This document shows, piece by piece, positions 1 through 7,421 of a stretch of 12,947 nucleotides of DNA. Within the stretch, counting starts at the first letter, position 1, and every line of letters begins with the position of its first letter. The notes beneath the pieces were generated by a model that was given only the letters and a program-made list of their open reading frames with translations, was not told the origin of the DNA and did not search any database. A program made the translations under genes and the position numbers. Location of the stretch: assembly GCA_013214885.1 (NCBI GenBank), contig JABSRS010000057.1, positions 1 through 12,947 on the forward strand. The letters run 5' to 3'. This DNA is from Gammaproteobacteria bacterium (GTDB lineage Bacteria; Pseudomonadota; Gammaproteobacteria; Enterobacterales; Psychrobiaceae).

Positions 1-279
1 AATCTTCGTTCTTGGAATTTGTACGACAAGGTATGGCAGGCTGGTGCTATGTTATTGCCGGTAAATAGTGTAGGTGTTATGGGAGATGAGCGTACTTATG
101 AGAAATGTGTAGCACTTAGAGCCGTCGAAAGTACAGACGGCATGACAGCAGATTGGGTGAATTTACCATATGAGTTTTTACAAAAAGTATCTAACGATAT
201 TATTAATAAAGTTAAAGGTGTAAATAGAGTTGTTTATGATATCAGTTCTAAGCCACCAGCAACTATCGAGTGGGAATAA
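1..279 (+). CDS. guaA: GMP synthase (glutamine-hydrolysing), C-terminal end, partial
   Basis: The frame is open from base 1 and ends at TAA 277-279, giving the last 92 residues of GuaA. This enzyme converts XMP to GMP in cytosolic purine synthesis. The segment is the dimerisation domain. Family signatures are plain: [22 protein letters not shown], and the terminal [17 protein letters not shown]. There is no real start in the window; the TTG at 19 is an internal Leu codon. A strong terminator follows 20 bases after the stop. As I remember these families, the wording [19 protein letters not shown] is closer to Bacteroidota-type GuaA than to the WQAFAVFLP/SQAFTVFLP form of Escherichia, Vibrio and Shewanella. 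The gene identity is very secure; the affinity remark is not. Confidence 0.96.
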   Translation, partial: NLRSWNLYDKVWQAGAMLLPVNSVGVMGDERTYEKCVALRAVESTDGMTADWVNLPYEFLQKVSNDIINKVKGVNRVVYDISSKPPATIEWE

Positions 280-296
280 TCACTTAGTAGTTTAAG

Positions 297-326
297 AAAA
301 AGCCTGCCTAGTGCAGGCTTTATTGT
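297..326 (+). terminator. Intrinsic terminator after guaA
   Basis: A perfect 9-bp stem, AAAGCCTGC (299-307) with GCAGGCTTT (313-321), encloses the loop CTAGT and is followed by TATTGTTTC. It lies about 20 bases after the guaA stop. The A-run on the 5' side could make it work in both directions, but no gene reads into it from the right. Confidence 0.85.
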
Positions 327-379
327 TTCTTGCTTATGCGCATTACTCGGCTGCGGTTATAGAAGTAGGTCTGCAGGTT

Positions 380-520
380 AAAGTAAGCCAACTGTTACTG
401 GCAGGATGCCAGTTCAAGCCTCCATGGATGGATTTACGGCGAGTTGAGCGTCTTTAACTTGCTTACCTGAAGAGGCTTTATTATGTTCAGGAAGAACGGT
501 ATGTCACGGTGCCATGAATG
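380..520. repeat. Degenerate relative of the CATGGATG-core intergenic repeat
   Basis: The gene-free stretch 327-546 contains TCCATGGATGGA (421-432), a TCCAT/ATGGA hairpin with a GG loop, followed by ATTTACGGCG. The two clear repeat copies at 3474-3630 and 6521-6725 have the same layout: a CATGGATG core and, further on, GGGTTTRCRGCG. Elsewhere the similarity is patchy, so I read this as a decayed or divergent member. GTAAGC near 383 can pair with GCTTAC at 461-466. The outer limits are approximate. Confidence 0.45.
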
Positions 521-546
521 GAAATGAGTGACGATGTTAGGATTTT

Positions 547-1065
547 ATGAAAAATTTAACCACCTTATCCGCCACTGAAAATGACCTTTATTGGATGGAA
601 TACGCCTTAAGGCTTGCCGATAAAGCCGAACAACATGGTGAAGTGCCTGTTGGCGCGGTATTGGTGCTTGACGATAAAGTCATTGGCGAAGGCTGGAACC
701 TAGTGATCAGCCAAAACGATCCCTGTGCTCATGCTGAAATCATGGCATTGCGTGATGGCGGTAAAACCATTAGCAACTATCGTATTCTAGGTGCAACACT
801 CTATGTGACCTTAGAACCTTGCGCGATGTGCGCAGGAGCCATTGTTCATAGTCGAGTGCAGCGCGTGGTTTATGGCGCGAACGATTTAAAAACAGGGGCT
901 GGTGGCTCGGTGTTTAATATTATGGTTGATCCAAAATTAAATCACCAAGTTGAGCTCGAATCAGGACTGATGGCCGAACAATGCGCCAATAAAATCAGTG
1001 ACTTTTTTGCCCGTCGTCGTAAAGAGAAAAAATTAGCCAAAAAAGCCAATGATTCAACTCTATAG
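547..1065 (+). CDS. tadA: tRNA-specific adenosine deaminase TadA
   Basis: This 172-residue protein deaminates adenosine to inosine at wobble position 34 of tRNA-Arg(ACG), an essential decoding step. It is a cytosolic zinc enzyme of the cytidine/deoxycytidylate deaminase fold. Zinc ligands and the proton shuttle are visible as H62-A-E64 and P91-C92-A-M-C95. EVPVGAVLV (32-40) and IGEGWN (46-51) are typical TadA N-terminal motifs. The length matches the family (about 165-175), with a Lys/Arg-rich tail. The ATG at 547 has a weak TAGGA upstream. The preceding 220 bases hold the guaA terminator and a degenerate repeat, so the gene probably has its own promoter, but I could not identify a good one. 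No terminator is visible after it. Confidence 0.97.
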   Translation: MKNLTTLSATENDLYWMEYALRLADKAEQHGEVPVGAVLVLDDKVIGEGWNLVISQNDPCAHAEIMALRDGGKTISNYRILGATLYVTLEPCAMCAGAIVHSRVQRVVYGANDLKTGAGGSVFNIMVDPKLNHQVELESGLMAEQCANKISDFFARRRKEKKLAKKANDSTL

Positions 1066-1162
1066 TTATTGATGCTCGTTATCTAAAAAGATTAAATCCC
1101 AAAATATCTGCTATCCTTTTATCATGCACTTTGTTTAGGGTCTGTTAAAAAGGAATTTGGCA

Positions 1163-3439
1163 TTGCACACGGATAATGATACTAAGGCACCGATCGCACT
1201 CGTTATTGGCTTATGCAGTCATGGATTGGCCATGGCAAGAGCGTTAAGCCAATGCTCGATCGAAGTACATGCTTTTGAAGCTAATCCAAATTTACCTGGG
1301 GTACTAACCAACGCTGCAAAGGTTCATTATGTCAGTAGCATTAAAACTAAATCTTTAATCAAAGATTTACTCAGTTTTCGTCACACCATCCCCCGAGAAC
1401 GTTCGATCATTATTTTCCCAACTAACGATAATAATGTCGAATTAATTGGTCATCACATGGAGCTGCTCGCTCAATATTTTGTGGTCAGTTGGCAAGATGA
1501 TGCTAACGTGGTGTTGGATTTATTGCTTAAAAGTAATATTGAAAAAAGGTGTCAGCGCCAGAAACTAAATTACCCCCAGTCATTGGTTGTCGATAATTTA
1601 ACCGATATCTCCCGAGTGAGTTCAAAATTTGAATTCCCAGTGATCATTAAACCGGTGCAGCCTCAATCGAGCTTTAAAGCATTAAAATGTGACAGTCCCG
1701 AACAACTTAAGCAAGTGATTACTCAGTATCAGGGGGATTTACCCATTTTGGTTCAACATTGGATCAGTGGCACCGATATCGACTTGTTTTTTGGCGCGTT
1801 GTATTTAGATAAAGGGGTGGTGCTATCGAGCTTTGTTGGTAACAAATTGGAATCATACCCAAAAGCCATGGGACAAACGACCATTGCGGTGACGGTAAAT
1901 AATCTTGACGTTATCGCGCTGACCGAACAATTTTTTATGGGTCTTAAAATGTCAGGCCCAGTGTCAGTGGAGTTTAAGCGAGATACCTTGGGGCGCTATT
2001 GGGTGATCGAACCTACTGTCGGCCGAACTGATTTTTGGGTTGGGTTATGTGTAGATGACGGCTGTAACCTTCTGAATACCGAATATAGACATTGTAGTGG
2101 CCAAGCTGTTGAGCCATCGGCAGCAATTAAATCGACAATTTGGTATGACAGCGAACGGGATATCACCGCTTTTGCTCGCCACTTTTCAAAATCATTGCCG
2201 TTTAATAAGCAACATTATCACCCTTCTTTTTCATACCTAAAAATGAGTGATTTAAAGCCCTTTAAAAAAGCCTTAAAGCAAGGTCTCGGACGGATTTTTC
2301 AGCGGATAAAGAGCAAGAAAGATCAATCTCTTCAGATAATTGAGCCTTATCAAATCAAGATCTTTAGTAACATTTTGGGACTCCCGAATGATGCCGTCGC
2401 CTTGTTAAAACAAGCTGAGCAACAAAATGTTTTTACTGGCTTTGATTGGTATCAGATATTTTGTAGCCATGTCGCCAACTTGACTGGGCAAGTTAGGTTT
2501 TATTGTTTACTCGATAATGACAATAACACGATTGCGATCTTACCGTTATGGCTGCAACCGCAAAAATTATTTGGGATAACGTATTTCAAGTTATCTAGTT
2601 TAACCAATTACTATGCTCCGATCTTCAACCTAGCGGTCAATCGTCACCAAATTACCCAGCAATTAGCATTAACGATATTTCTAAAAATGATAAAAAAAAG
2701 CCGAGACAGTTGGGACTTTATGGACATTGGTCCGATAGATTCAGAGCTTCGTGATGAATTATTTAAAGTGGCAAAATCATTAGCACTACCAGCCTTTCCT
2801 TATTGGCTTACCACCAATTATTATCACAAAATTAATAGTTCTTTTGAGCATTATATGCAAAATAGACCCAGTAAGGTTCGAAATACGATTAATAGAAAAT
2901 TGAAAAAACTCGAAAAAACCACTAGCTGGAAAGTTGACATTGTTACTGATCAAGCAAACATTAACAACGTGATCAAGTTCTATCATGGAATTTACAGTGA
3001 TAGTTGGAAAATCGATGAACCCTTTCCTAAGTTTATTAACAGCCTGATAACACTAAGTGCAACCAAGGGCTGGCTCAGACTAGGGGTGCTTTATATTGAA
3101 GATACCCCAGTAGCCGTTCAGTTTTGGCTAGTGGCAAATCGTACGGCATTTATTTATAAACTCGCCTATATCAACAGTTATCGACAATATTCGGTCGGAA
3201 CAATATTAACCGCCAAGATGTTAGAACACGTTATTGAAATTGATAAGGTTGAAAAAATAGATTATTTAACGGGGAGCGATAACTACAAAACTGATTGGAT
3301 GGAACAATCAAGAAACCTATACGGAATCCAAATAATTAACTTTCGTAGTGTTAGTGGGATGATTTTGTTAGGACGTAATTTATTTTCATCATTGAAGAAA
3401 TACAGTAAAAACAGGGTCAATAAAAAGGCTATATCCTAA
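1163..3439 (+). CDS. ATP-grasp ligase / GNAT acyltransferase fusion protein
   Basis: The protein has about 758 residues. The N-terminal half (to about 330) resembles ATP-grasp enzymes of the carbamoyl-phosphate-synthase-like type: a Rossmann-like start (IALVIGLCSHGLAMARAL), the ATP-binding Lys in FPVIIKPVQ (about 163), and acidic metal ligands in SVEFKRD and WVIEPTVGR (about 270 and 283). Residues of about 370-390 form a basic linker. The C-terminal half (about 440-730) resembles Acetyltransf_6/CelD/FemAB-like GNAT proteins of polysaccharide loci: KVRNTINRKLKKL, FIYKLAYINSYRQYSVGT, and IDYLTGSDNYKTDW. There are no transmembrane segments, so it is probably cytosolic. The substrate is unknown; a modified amino acid or sugar carried onto a surface polymer is possible. 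The start is TTG 1163, because AAGGA (1150-1154) sits 8 bases before it; the in-frame TTG at 1157 would be only 2 bases from the site. Confidence 0.82.
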   Translation: MHTDNDTKAPIALVIGLCSHGLAMARALSQCSIEVHAFEANPNLPGVLTNAAKVHYVSSIKTKSLIKDLLSFRHTIPRERSIIIFPTNDNNVELIGHHMELLAQYFVVSWQDDANVVLDLLLKSNIEKRCQRQKLNYPQSLVVDNLTDISRVSSKFEFPVIIKPVQPQSSFKALKCDSPEQLKQVITQYQGDLPILVQHWISGTDIDLFFGALYLDKGVVLSSFVGNKLESYPKAMGQTTIAVTVNNLDVIALTEQFFMGLKMSGPVSVEFKRDTLGRYWVIEPTVGRTDFWVGLCVDDGCNLLNTEYRHCSGQAVEPSAAIKSTIWYDSERDITAFARHFSKSLPFNKQHYHPSFSYLKMSDLKPFKKALKQGLGRIFQRIKSKKDQSLQIIEPYQIKIFSNILGLPNDAVALLKQAEQQNVFTGFDWYQIFCSHVANLTGQVRFYCLLDNDNNTIAILPLWLQPQKLFGITYFKLSSLTNYYAPIFNLAVNRHQITQQLALTIFLKMIKKSRDSWDFMDIGPIDSELRDELFKVAKSLALPAFPYWLTTNYYHKINSSFEHYMQNRPSKVRNTINRKLKKLEKTTSWKVDIVTDQANINNVIKFYHGIYSDSWKIDEPFPKFINSLITLSATKGWLRLGVLYIEDTPVAVQFWLVANRTAFIYKLAYINSYRQYSVGTILTAKMLEHVIEIDKVEKIDYLTGSDNYKTDWMEQSRNLYGIQIINFRSVSGMILLGRNLFSSLKKYSKNRVNKKAIS

Positions 3440-3473
3440 TTAGCTGTTGTGGGGTACATAATTCATTGAAAGT

Positions 3474-3630
3474 GTTGGTATTTGATAAAGCAAGCTTGAG
3501 CAGCATGGATGCTGCGCCAGAGCCCCGAACGCAGGCAGAACCGTGATGCCTGCGGCATTAGGAAGTCCGCCGAAGTAGCGATGGGTTTGCGGCGACTTGC
3601 TGTTCAAGTGGCAACAGTTTACTCATACAT
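3474..3630. repeat. Interspersed intergenic repeat, copy A (157 bp)
   Basis: This copy shares its first 34 bases exactly with copy B at 6521-6725 and stays strongly similar to its end at TACTCATACAT, without other indels apart from a 48-bp block present only in B. It contains the perfect hairpin GCAGCATGGATGCTGC (3500-3515) and an imperfect stem around CCGTGATGCC. Its outer parts, CTTGAGCAGCATG and CTTGCTGTTCAAG, are near inverse complements (11 of 13), so the whole unit is an imperfect palindrome. It encodes no transposase. It lies between the end of the ATP-grasp/GNAT gene and the pyrC terminator. A short open frame across it (3509-3700) is not a gene. Confidence 0.85.
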
Positions 3631-3634
3631 AGCC

Positions 3635-3666
3635 AAAAAAAACGGGTCACCTGAAGTGATCCGTTT
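3635..3666 (-). terminator. Intrinsic terminator of pyrC (probably bidirectional)
   Basis: An 11-bp stem pairs AAACGGGTCAC (3640-3650) with GTGATCCGTTT (3656-3666), one pair being G-U, around the loop CTGAA. Read on the - strand it is followed by eight Ts (complement of A 3635-3642), and it begins about 14 bases past the pyrC stop. On the + strand TTT AAATG follows, so it may also stop transcripts arriving from the ATP-grasp/GNAT gene. Confidence 0.9.
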
Positions 3667-3679
3667 AAATGTTAAGTGG

Positions 3680-4711
3680 CTATTTTACCTGCCAACGTAA
3701 TTGCTCATTGGCTTTAATTGGCACCACGCGGTTACTCCCTAACGGCAGGCTCGCATCAACAGTCCACGTCTGTTGTTCCAGCGTGATGGTGTCAGTGTTA
3801 CGTGATAAATTGTAAAAGTCGGGTCCATTGTGCGAGGCAAAGGCTTCAAGTTTGTCTAACGCATTTTGTTGCTCAAAGGTTTCAGCATATAACTCAATGG
3901 CAGCAAAAGCAGTATAAAGACCAGCACAACCACAAGCCGACTCTTTAGCACCCACAGCGTGAGGAGCTGAGTCAGTTCCTAAGAAGAACTTAGTGTTGCC
4001 GCTAGTCGCCGCTGCGACTAATGCATGTTGGTGAATATTGCGCTTTAATATAGGCAAGCAATAGAAGTGCGGCTTAATCCCACCAACTAGCATGTGATTG
4101 CGGTTGTACATTAGATGATGAGCAGTAATAGTCGCTGCAACATTGCCTGCGCATGAACTGACAAAATCGACCGCTTGTTTAGTGGTGATATGTTCCATCA
4201 CAATCTTTAGAGTTGGAAATTTCTTGACTAAAGGCTTTAGCACTTGCTCAATAAATACTTCTTCACGGTCAAAAATATCGATGTCATCGGTGGTTACTTC
4301 GCCATGAACCAACAACGGCATGCCAACGTCACTCATCGCTTCAAGTGCGTTGTAAATATTAGCAACATCAGTGACACCAGAATCAGAGTTAGTGGTCGCG
4401 CCTGCAGGGTATAGTTTCGCCGCATAAACATGACCACTTTGATGGGCTGTGCGAATTTCTTCAGCGCTGGTGTTATTGGTTAAATACAACGCCATTAGTG
4501 GCTTGAAAACCGAACCCGCAGGAATGTTAGCAAGAATGCGTTCGCGATATTCCAATAGCACCTTAGTATCTGTCATTGGCGGCATCAAATTTGGCATAAT
4601 AATCGCTCGGCCCATATATCTTGCCGTATCACGAACCGTATCGGGTAATAATTCACCGTCGCGTAAATGCAGGTGCCAATCGTCTGGGCGAGTAATCGTT
4701 AATGTTGTCAT
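3680..4711 (-). CDS. pyrC: Dihydroorotase, class II
   Basis: PyrC cyclises N-carbamoyl-aspartate to dihydroorotate, step three of pyrimidine synthesis, in the cytosol. The protein has 343 residues, close to the 348 of E. coli PyrC. The two-zinc centre is complete: H13 and H15 in DWHLHLRDG, the lysine that is carboxylated at K99 in [14 protein letters not shown]136 in LLVHGE, H174 in VMEHIT, and D247 in GTDSAPH. Substrate-binding R17, N41 and H251 are also present. ATG 4711 is preceded on the - strand by GAGAG. A good sigma70-type promoter lies about 40-65 bases upstream and an excellent terminator follows, so it appears to be a single-gene transcript, divergent from sstT. I saw no clear pyrimidine-responsive leader. 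Confidence 0.98.
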   Translation of the reverse strand: MTTLTITRPDDWHLHLRDGELLPDTVRDTARYMGRAIIMPNLMPPMTDTKVLLEYRERILANIPAGSVFKPLMALYLTNNTSAEEIRTAHQSGHVYAAKLYPAGATTNSDSGVTDVANIYNALEAMSDVGMPLLVHGEVTTDDIDIFDREEVFIEQVLKPLVKKFPTLKIVMEHITTKQAVDFVSSCAGNVAATITAHHLMYNRNHMLVGGIKPHFYCLPILKRNIHQHALVAAATSGNTKFFLGTDSAPHAVGAKESACGCAGLYTAFAAIELYAETFEQQNALDKLEAFASHNGPDFYNLSRNTDTITLEQQTWTVDASLPLGSNRVVPIKANEQLRWQVK

Positions 4712-4747
4712 TATGCTCTCATTGATAAGTTTGACTAAAATAAGCTA

Positions 4748-4776
4748 ATTTTAATGTTAGCGACCGATGAAGTAAA
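4748..4776 (-). promoter_or_regulatory. Probable sigma70-type promoter of pyrC
   Basis: On the - strand, TTTACT (4771-4776) and TAAAAT (4748-4753) are separated by exactly 17 bases. They match the consensus boxes at 4/6 and 5/6. Transcription would begin near 4741 and give a leader of about 30 bases before the pyrC ATG. Confidence 0.6.
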
Positions 4777-4830
4777 GCGAGAGTTAATGCTATGTCCAAA
4801 ACAAAAAACATCCTAAAAGCTAAGAACTAC

Positions 4831-4860
4831 TGGACAACTAAGCTTGTTCAGTGATAAAAC
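4831..4860 (+). promoter_or_regulatory. Possible sigma70-type promoter of sstT
   Basis: TGGACA (4831-4836, 5/6 match) and TAAAAC (4855-4860, 4/6 match) are 18 bases apart, about 60 bases before the sstT start. The following leader contains a small hairpin, TGCGG/CCGCA around 4868-4882. With the pyrC promoter it fills the 209-bp divergent region; I see no further operator. Confidence 0.4.
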
Positions 4861-4920
4861 CCCTGCCATGCGGCAATACCGCAGTTAAACCAACCATAAT
4901 AATCACAATAAAGGCGTTGT

Positions 4921-6138
4921 ATGACATCCTCTACTAGCTCTATTTTTAGTAAAATTAAGTCAATTGGTTTAGTGAGCCAAATTGTACTTGCTATCCTTTT
5001 AGGTACTTTAGTTGCCGTAGTCGCACCTGAGAGTGCAAAATCCTTATCCATTTTAGGTCAATTATTTGTCAGTGCCCTTAAAGCAGTCGCTCCAATCTTG
5101 GTGCTGGTTTTAGTCGCATCATCGATTGCCAATCAGAAAGTCAATAGTGATGCTAATTTGAAACCTATTGTTGGTCTGTATTTGTTAGGTACGCTATCTG
5201 CCGCTTTGGTCGCCGTATTAATGAGCTTTGCTTTTCCAACCACTCTGATCCTTGATTTAGCGGGTGCAACAGCCAATCCACCACAAGGACTTGGTGAAGT
5301 ATTAAACACTTTGGTGTTCAAAATGGTCGACAATCCGATCAATGCCATCGCAACGGGTAACTTCATTGGTATTTTAGTCTGGGGCTTAGGGCTAGGCTTT
5401 GCATTAAAGCAAGCTAGCGGACCGACTAAAGTGATGGTGCATGATGTTGCCAATGCAATATCTGCGATGGTAAAAATTGTGATCAAATTTGCACCGCTGG
5501 GTATTTTAGGACTAGTGGCCAATACTATTGCAACCACAGGTTTTGATGCTTTGGGTCAATTTAGCAATTTAGTCAAGGTCCTAGTGGGTTCAATGTTAAT
5601 TATTGCACTGATAGTCAATCCGTTAATTGTTTTTGCTGTGACTCGAAAAAACCCGTATCCGTTAGTGTTTACTTGTTTGCGTGAGTCTGGCATTACTGCA
5701 TTTTTCACCCGTAGTTCAGCGGCTAATATCCCAGTGAATATGGCACTATGTAAAAAGCTAGATTTGCACGAAGATACCTATTCAGTATCAATTCCACTTG
5801 GCGCAACGGTTAACATGGCTGGTGCCGCAATCACGATCACCGTGTTAACGCTCGCGACAGCTCACACCCTTAACATTGAAATTGATTTTGGCACTGCCAT
5901 CCTATTAAGCGTCGTATCGGCTATTTCAGCTTGTGGTGCATCGGGAGTTGCTGGCGGATCTTTATTATTGATCCCTCTGGCCTGTAGTTTGTTTGGGATT
6001 AATAACGAAATAGCCATGCAAGTTGTTGCAATAGGGTTTATCATTGGCGTTATTCAAGATTCTGCAGAAACGGCGCTTAACAGCTCAACCGATGTGGTTT
6101 TTTCTGCAGCGGCATCTCATCACATTACCAATAAATAA
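4921..6138 (+). CDS. sstT: Serine/threonine:sodium symporter SstT
   Basis: SstT imports L-serine and L-threonine with Na+ across the inner membrane and belongs to the dicarboxylate/amino acid:cation symporter family. The 405-residue protein aligns by eye along its whole length with E. coli SstT (414). Shared blocks include [20 protein letters not shown] (53-72), [17 protein letters not shown] (261-277), [20 protein letters not shown] (291-310), [20 protein letters not shown] (336-355) and [16 protein letters not shown] (379-394). These include the serine-rich re-entrant loop and the conserved motifs of the substrate-binding core. AAGG (4911-4914) is placed 6 bases before ATG 4921. The DUF440 gene begins 12 bases after its stop and is probably co-transcribed. 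Confidence 0.97.
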   Translation: MTSSTSSIFSKIKSIGLVSQIVLAILLGTLVAVVAPESAKSLSILGQLFVSALKAVAPILVLVLVASSIANQKVNSDANLKPIVGLYLLGTLSAALVAVLMSFAFPTTLILDLAGATANPPQGLGEVLNTLVFKMVDNPINAIATGNFIGILVWGLGLGFALKQASGPTKVMVHDVANAISAMVKIVIKFAPLGILGLVANTIATTGFDALGQFSNLVKVLVGSMLIIALIVNPLIVFAVTRKNPYPLVFTCLRESGITAFFTRSSAANIPVNMALCKKLDLHEDTYSVSIPLGATVNMAGAAITITVLTLATAHTLNIEIDFGTAILLSVVSAISACGASGVAGGSLLLIPLACSLFGINNEIAMQVVAIGFIIGVIQDSAETALNSSTDVVFSAAASHHITNK

Positions 6139-6150
6139 GTAGGATTATCC

Positions 6151-6480
6151 ATGGCTAAGTCATCTGATATTAACACCGATCTTTTAGTTAATATCGCACT
6201 CGATATTTTCGAAGAAAATTTAGTAGAAAACCTTGACCAGCCTGACTTGGAATATTATGCCGAGCAGTGTGAAACACAAGCGGCAGCTGAAGTTGTTAGT
6301 GCTTTTAACGATTGGCAAGAGTTTAACGACTTAACCCAAGAGCAGCTTGAGCAAGATTATATTGAAGTCAGAATTGGTTTATACGAAGACGATGAATTCG
6401 ATTTAGTATATGCACGAGTGTTATTGCGCGCTAACCAAACCAGTGCCGACCAACCACATTGGGTGAAGTGGAAACGTTAA
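6151..6480 (+). CDS. DUF440 family protein (YciU/HI1450-like, putative dsDNA mimic)
   Basis: This acidic 109-residue protein is the same length as E. coli YciU. It follows the DUF440 pattern: an A.DIF.E helix (about 16-21), NLDQPDLEYY (28-37), A.E.....DWQEF, then EVRIGLYEDDEFDLVYARVLL and a C-terminal HWVKWKR. The H. influenzae homologue HI1450 has a surface charge pattern that imitates double-stranded DNA and has been reported to bind the nucleoid protein HU, so a role in tuning a DNA-binding protein is likely. Asp and Glu make up over a quarter of the residues. It starts 12 bases after sstT, with TAGGA in the gap, and is probably the last gene of that transcript. A weak CAACGCA/TGCGTTG hairpin (6504-6524) and repeat copy B follow it. 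Confidence 0.85.
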   Translation: MAKSSDINTDLLVNIALDIFEENLVENLDQPDLEYYAEQCETQAAAEVVSAFNDWQEFNDLTQEQLEQDYIEVRIGLYEDDEFDLVYARVLLRANQTSADQPHWVKWKR

Positions 6481-6503
6481 TTCATCCCTACCCCATGACC
6501 AAG

Positions 6504-6530
6504 CAACGCATTAAACCTGCGTTGGTATTT
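6504..6530 (+). terminator. Possible weak terminator after the DUF440 gene
   Basis: A perfect 7-bp stem, CAACGCA (6504-6510) with TGCGTTG (6518-6524), is followed only by GTATTTG rather than a T-run. It overlaps the start of repeat copy B. Termination is possible but not strongly supported. Confidence 0.35.
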
Positions 6531-6725
6531 GATAAAGCAAGCTTGAGCAGCATGTTCTTACATGGATGTAAGATATTAGAGCAATGCAGGAGCAATTGCC
6601 GAGATGCTGCGCCAGAGCTCCGAACGAAGGCAGAACCGTAATACCTGTGGTATTACGGAGTCCGCCGTAGCAGTGACGGGTTTACAGCGTCTTGCTGTTC
6701 AAGTGGCAACACTTTACTCATACAT
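6521..6725. repeat. Interspersed intergenic repeat, copy B (205 bp)
   Basis: This copy is in direct orientation to copy A (3474-3630). Its first 34 bases are identical and the rest very similar, but 48 extra bases lie at 6555-6602. That block carries its own hairpin, CTTACATGGATGTAAG (6557-6572), and sits inside the GCAGCAT/ATGCTGC pairing that forms the closed hairpin in A. A second perfect 10-bp stem, CCGTAATACC/GGTATTACGG, lies near 6636-6658. The corresponding stem in A is partly decayed. It fills most of the 336-bp gap between the DUF440 and MAPEG genes. The open frame across it (6459-6641) is not a gene. Such units recall MITE-like or REP-like elements, but I see no transposase and no clear target duplication. 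Confidence 0.85.
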
Positions 6726-6828
6726 CGAATTTTTTTGACCAAAAATTAATAACAATTCAATTGACCCCTTTGCGTTTTCGATAAATTGTAATACTCTGAT
6801 GGTAACTTTTTGACCAGTGGAGCTTAAT

Positions 6829-7230
6829 TTGTTTTATCCAATGTTTTTCATGGTGTTACTTATCGCTGTCGTTGGCGCCGTAACCGTCACCCGACGTTTC
6901 GCTAGCGTCAAAGATGGCAGCGTCAAGGCTCGGTATTTCAAACTGATGTCGGGGCAAGATGTGCCTGAATTGATCATCCAAAGTACCCGCAATTTTAATA
7001 ACCTTTTTGAAGTGCCAATCCTGTTTTTTGTCGCAGGTACTTTATATATCAGCCTTGGGATCGAAAGTAGTTTCGCCCTAGCCTGTGCTTGGTTTTTTGT
7101 GATTGCTCGAGTGGCTCATTCATACGTTCACCTCACGTATAACCATGTAATGCACCGCTTGGTCGCATTCGCGCTGGCCTTTGCTGCGGTAGTAGCTTTA
7201 TGGATTAATTTATTAATAGTAATGGAGTAG
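6829..7230 (+). CDS. MAPEG family membrane protein
   Basis: This 133-residue integral membrane protein resembles bacterial members of the MAPEG family, which in eukaryotes includes microsomal glutathione transferases and leukotriene-synthesis proteins. Four hydrophobic segments are visible, at about 2-20, 52-75, 79-98 and 105-128. The family signature is present in RYFKLMSG, the polar helix STRNFNNLFEVPILFF and the ARVAHSYVHLTYN stretch. The bacterial substrate is unknown; glutathione-linked detoxification is only an analogy. I prefer TTG 6829 as start because GGAG (6819-6822) precedes it by 6 bases. GTG 6817 is in frame but has no useful binding site, and ATG 6841 would cut into the first helix. 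TGTAAT (6787-6792) could be a -10 box, but no well-spaced -35 box is evident. Confidence 0.85.
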   Translation: MFYPMFFMVLLIAVVGAVTVTRRFASVKDGSVKARYFKLMSGQDVPELIIQSTRNFNNLFEVPILFFVAGTLYISLGIESSFALACAWFFVIARVAHSYVHLTYNHVMHRLVAFALAFAAVVALWINLLIVME

Positions 7231-7239
7231 GACAGCATA

Positions 7240-7421
7240 ATGCAAAAGGTCATAGAATTTAAAAATCGCAATTTTTGGTCTAGTCAGATCGACACTGACC
7301 AGCTCAATCAAAAAATTGCTATATTAAATAAAGACGGTTGGTCGGTAAAATCATAACAACTAATTCAACATTTTTTGAGGCTGTAAGCTCTTACTCTTTG
7401 TTGCTGGAACTTAATAACTAG
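7240..7421 (+). pseudogene. Small conserved-looking protein gene interrupted by a -1 frameshift
   Basis: ATG 7240 has AGGA 7 bases upstream and begins 9 bases after the MAPEG stop. The frame codes for 38 residues (MQKVIEFKNRNFW...NKDGWSVKS) and stops at TAA 7354-7356. If the run AAAA (7347-7350) is read with one base repeated, the frame continues with IITTNSTFFEAVSSY and SLLLELNN to TAG 7419-7421. The whole is 60 residues with the layout of small DUF4177-like proteins: an N-terminal beta strand, a helix ending in LN..GW.V, and a final SY.LLLE strand. The open tail with its fitting motif suggests either a recent one-base deletion, a sequencing error, or lysyl-tRNA slippage on AAAA. The family assignment is tentative. 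The tail overlaps the convergent HD-GYP gene by 11 bases. Confidence 0.6.

Noticed and set aside
2786..2986. 66-codon - strand open frame, with similar ones at 4449-4748 (+), 4848-5051 (-), 5133-5537 (-) and 5862-6044 (-)
   Set aside because: All lie wholly or mostly antisense to the ATP-grasp/GNAT, pyrC or sstT genes; they have no motifs or binding sites.
3509..3700. 63-codon open frame on the + strand
   Set aside because: It lies across repeat copy A and the pyrC terminator, has no family resemblance, and its frame is not kept in copy B.
6459..6641. 60-codon open frame on the + strand
   Set aside because: It overlaps the DUF440 3' end and then reads through repeat copy B; the composition is that of the repeat, not of a protein.
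3474..6725. Composite transposon or CRISPR array made by the two repeats
   Set aside because: There is no transposase, no target duplication was found, and there are only two long copies about 3 kb apart with housekeeping genes between them.
6735..6766. TTGACC boxes at 6735 and 6761 as -35 elements for the MAPEG gene
   Set aside because: Neither has a good -10 box at 16-18 bases; the TGTAAT box at 6787 is 20 bases from the nearer one.
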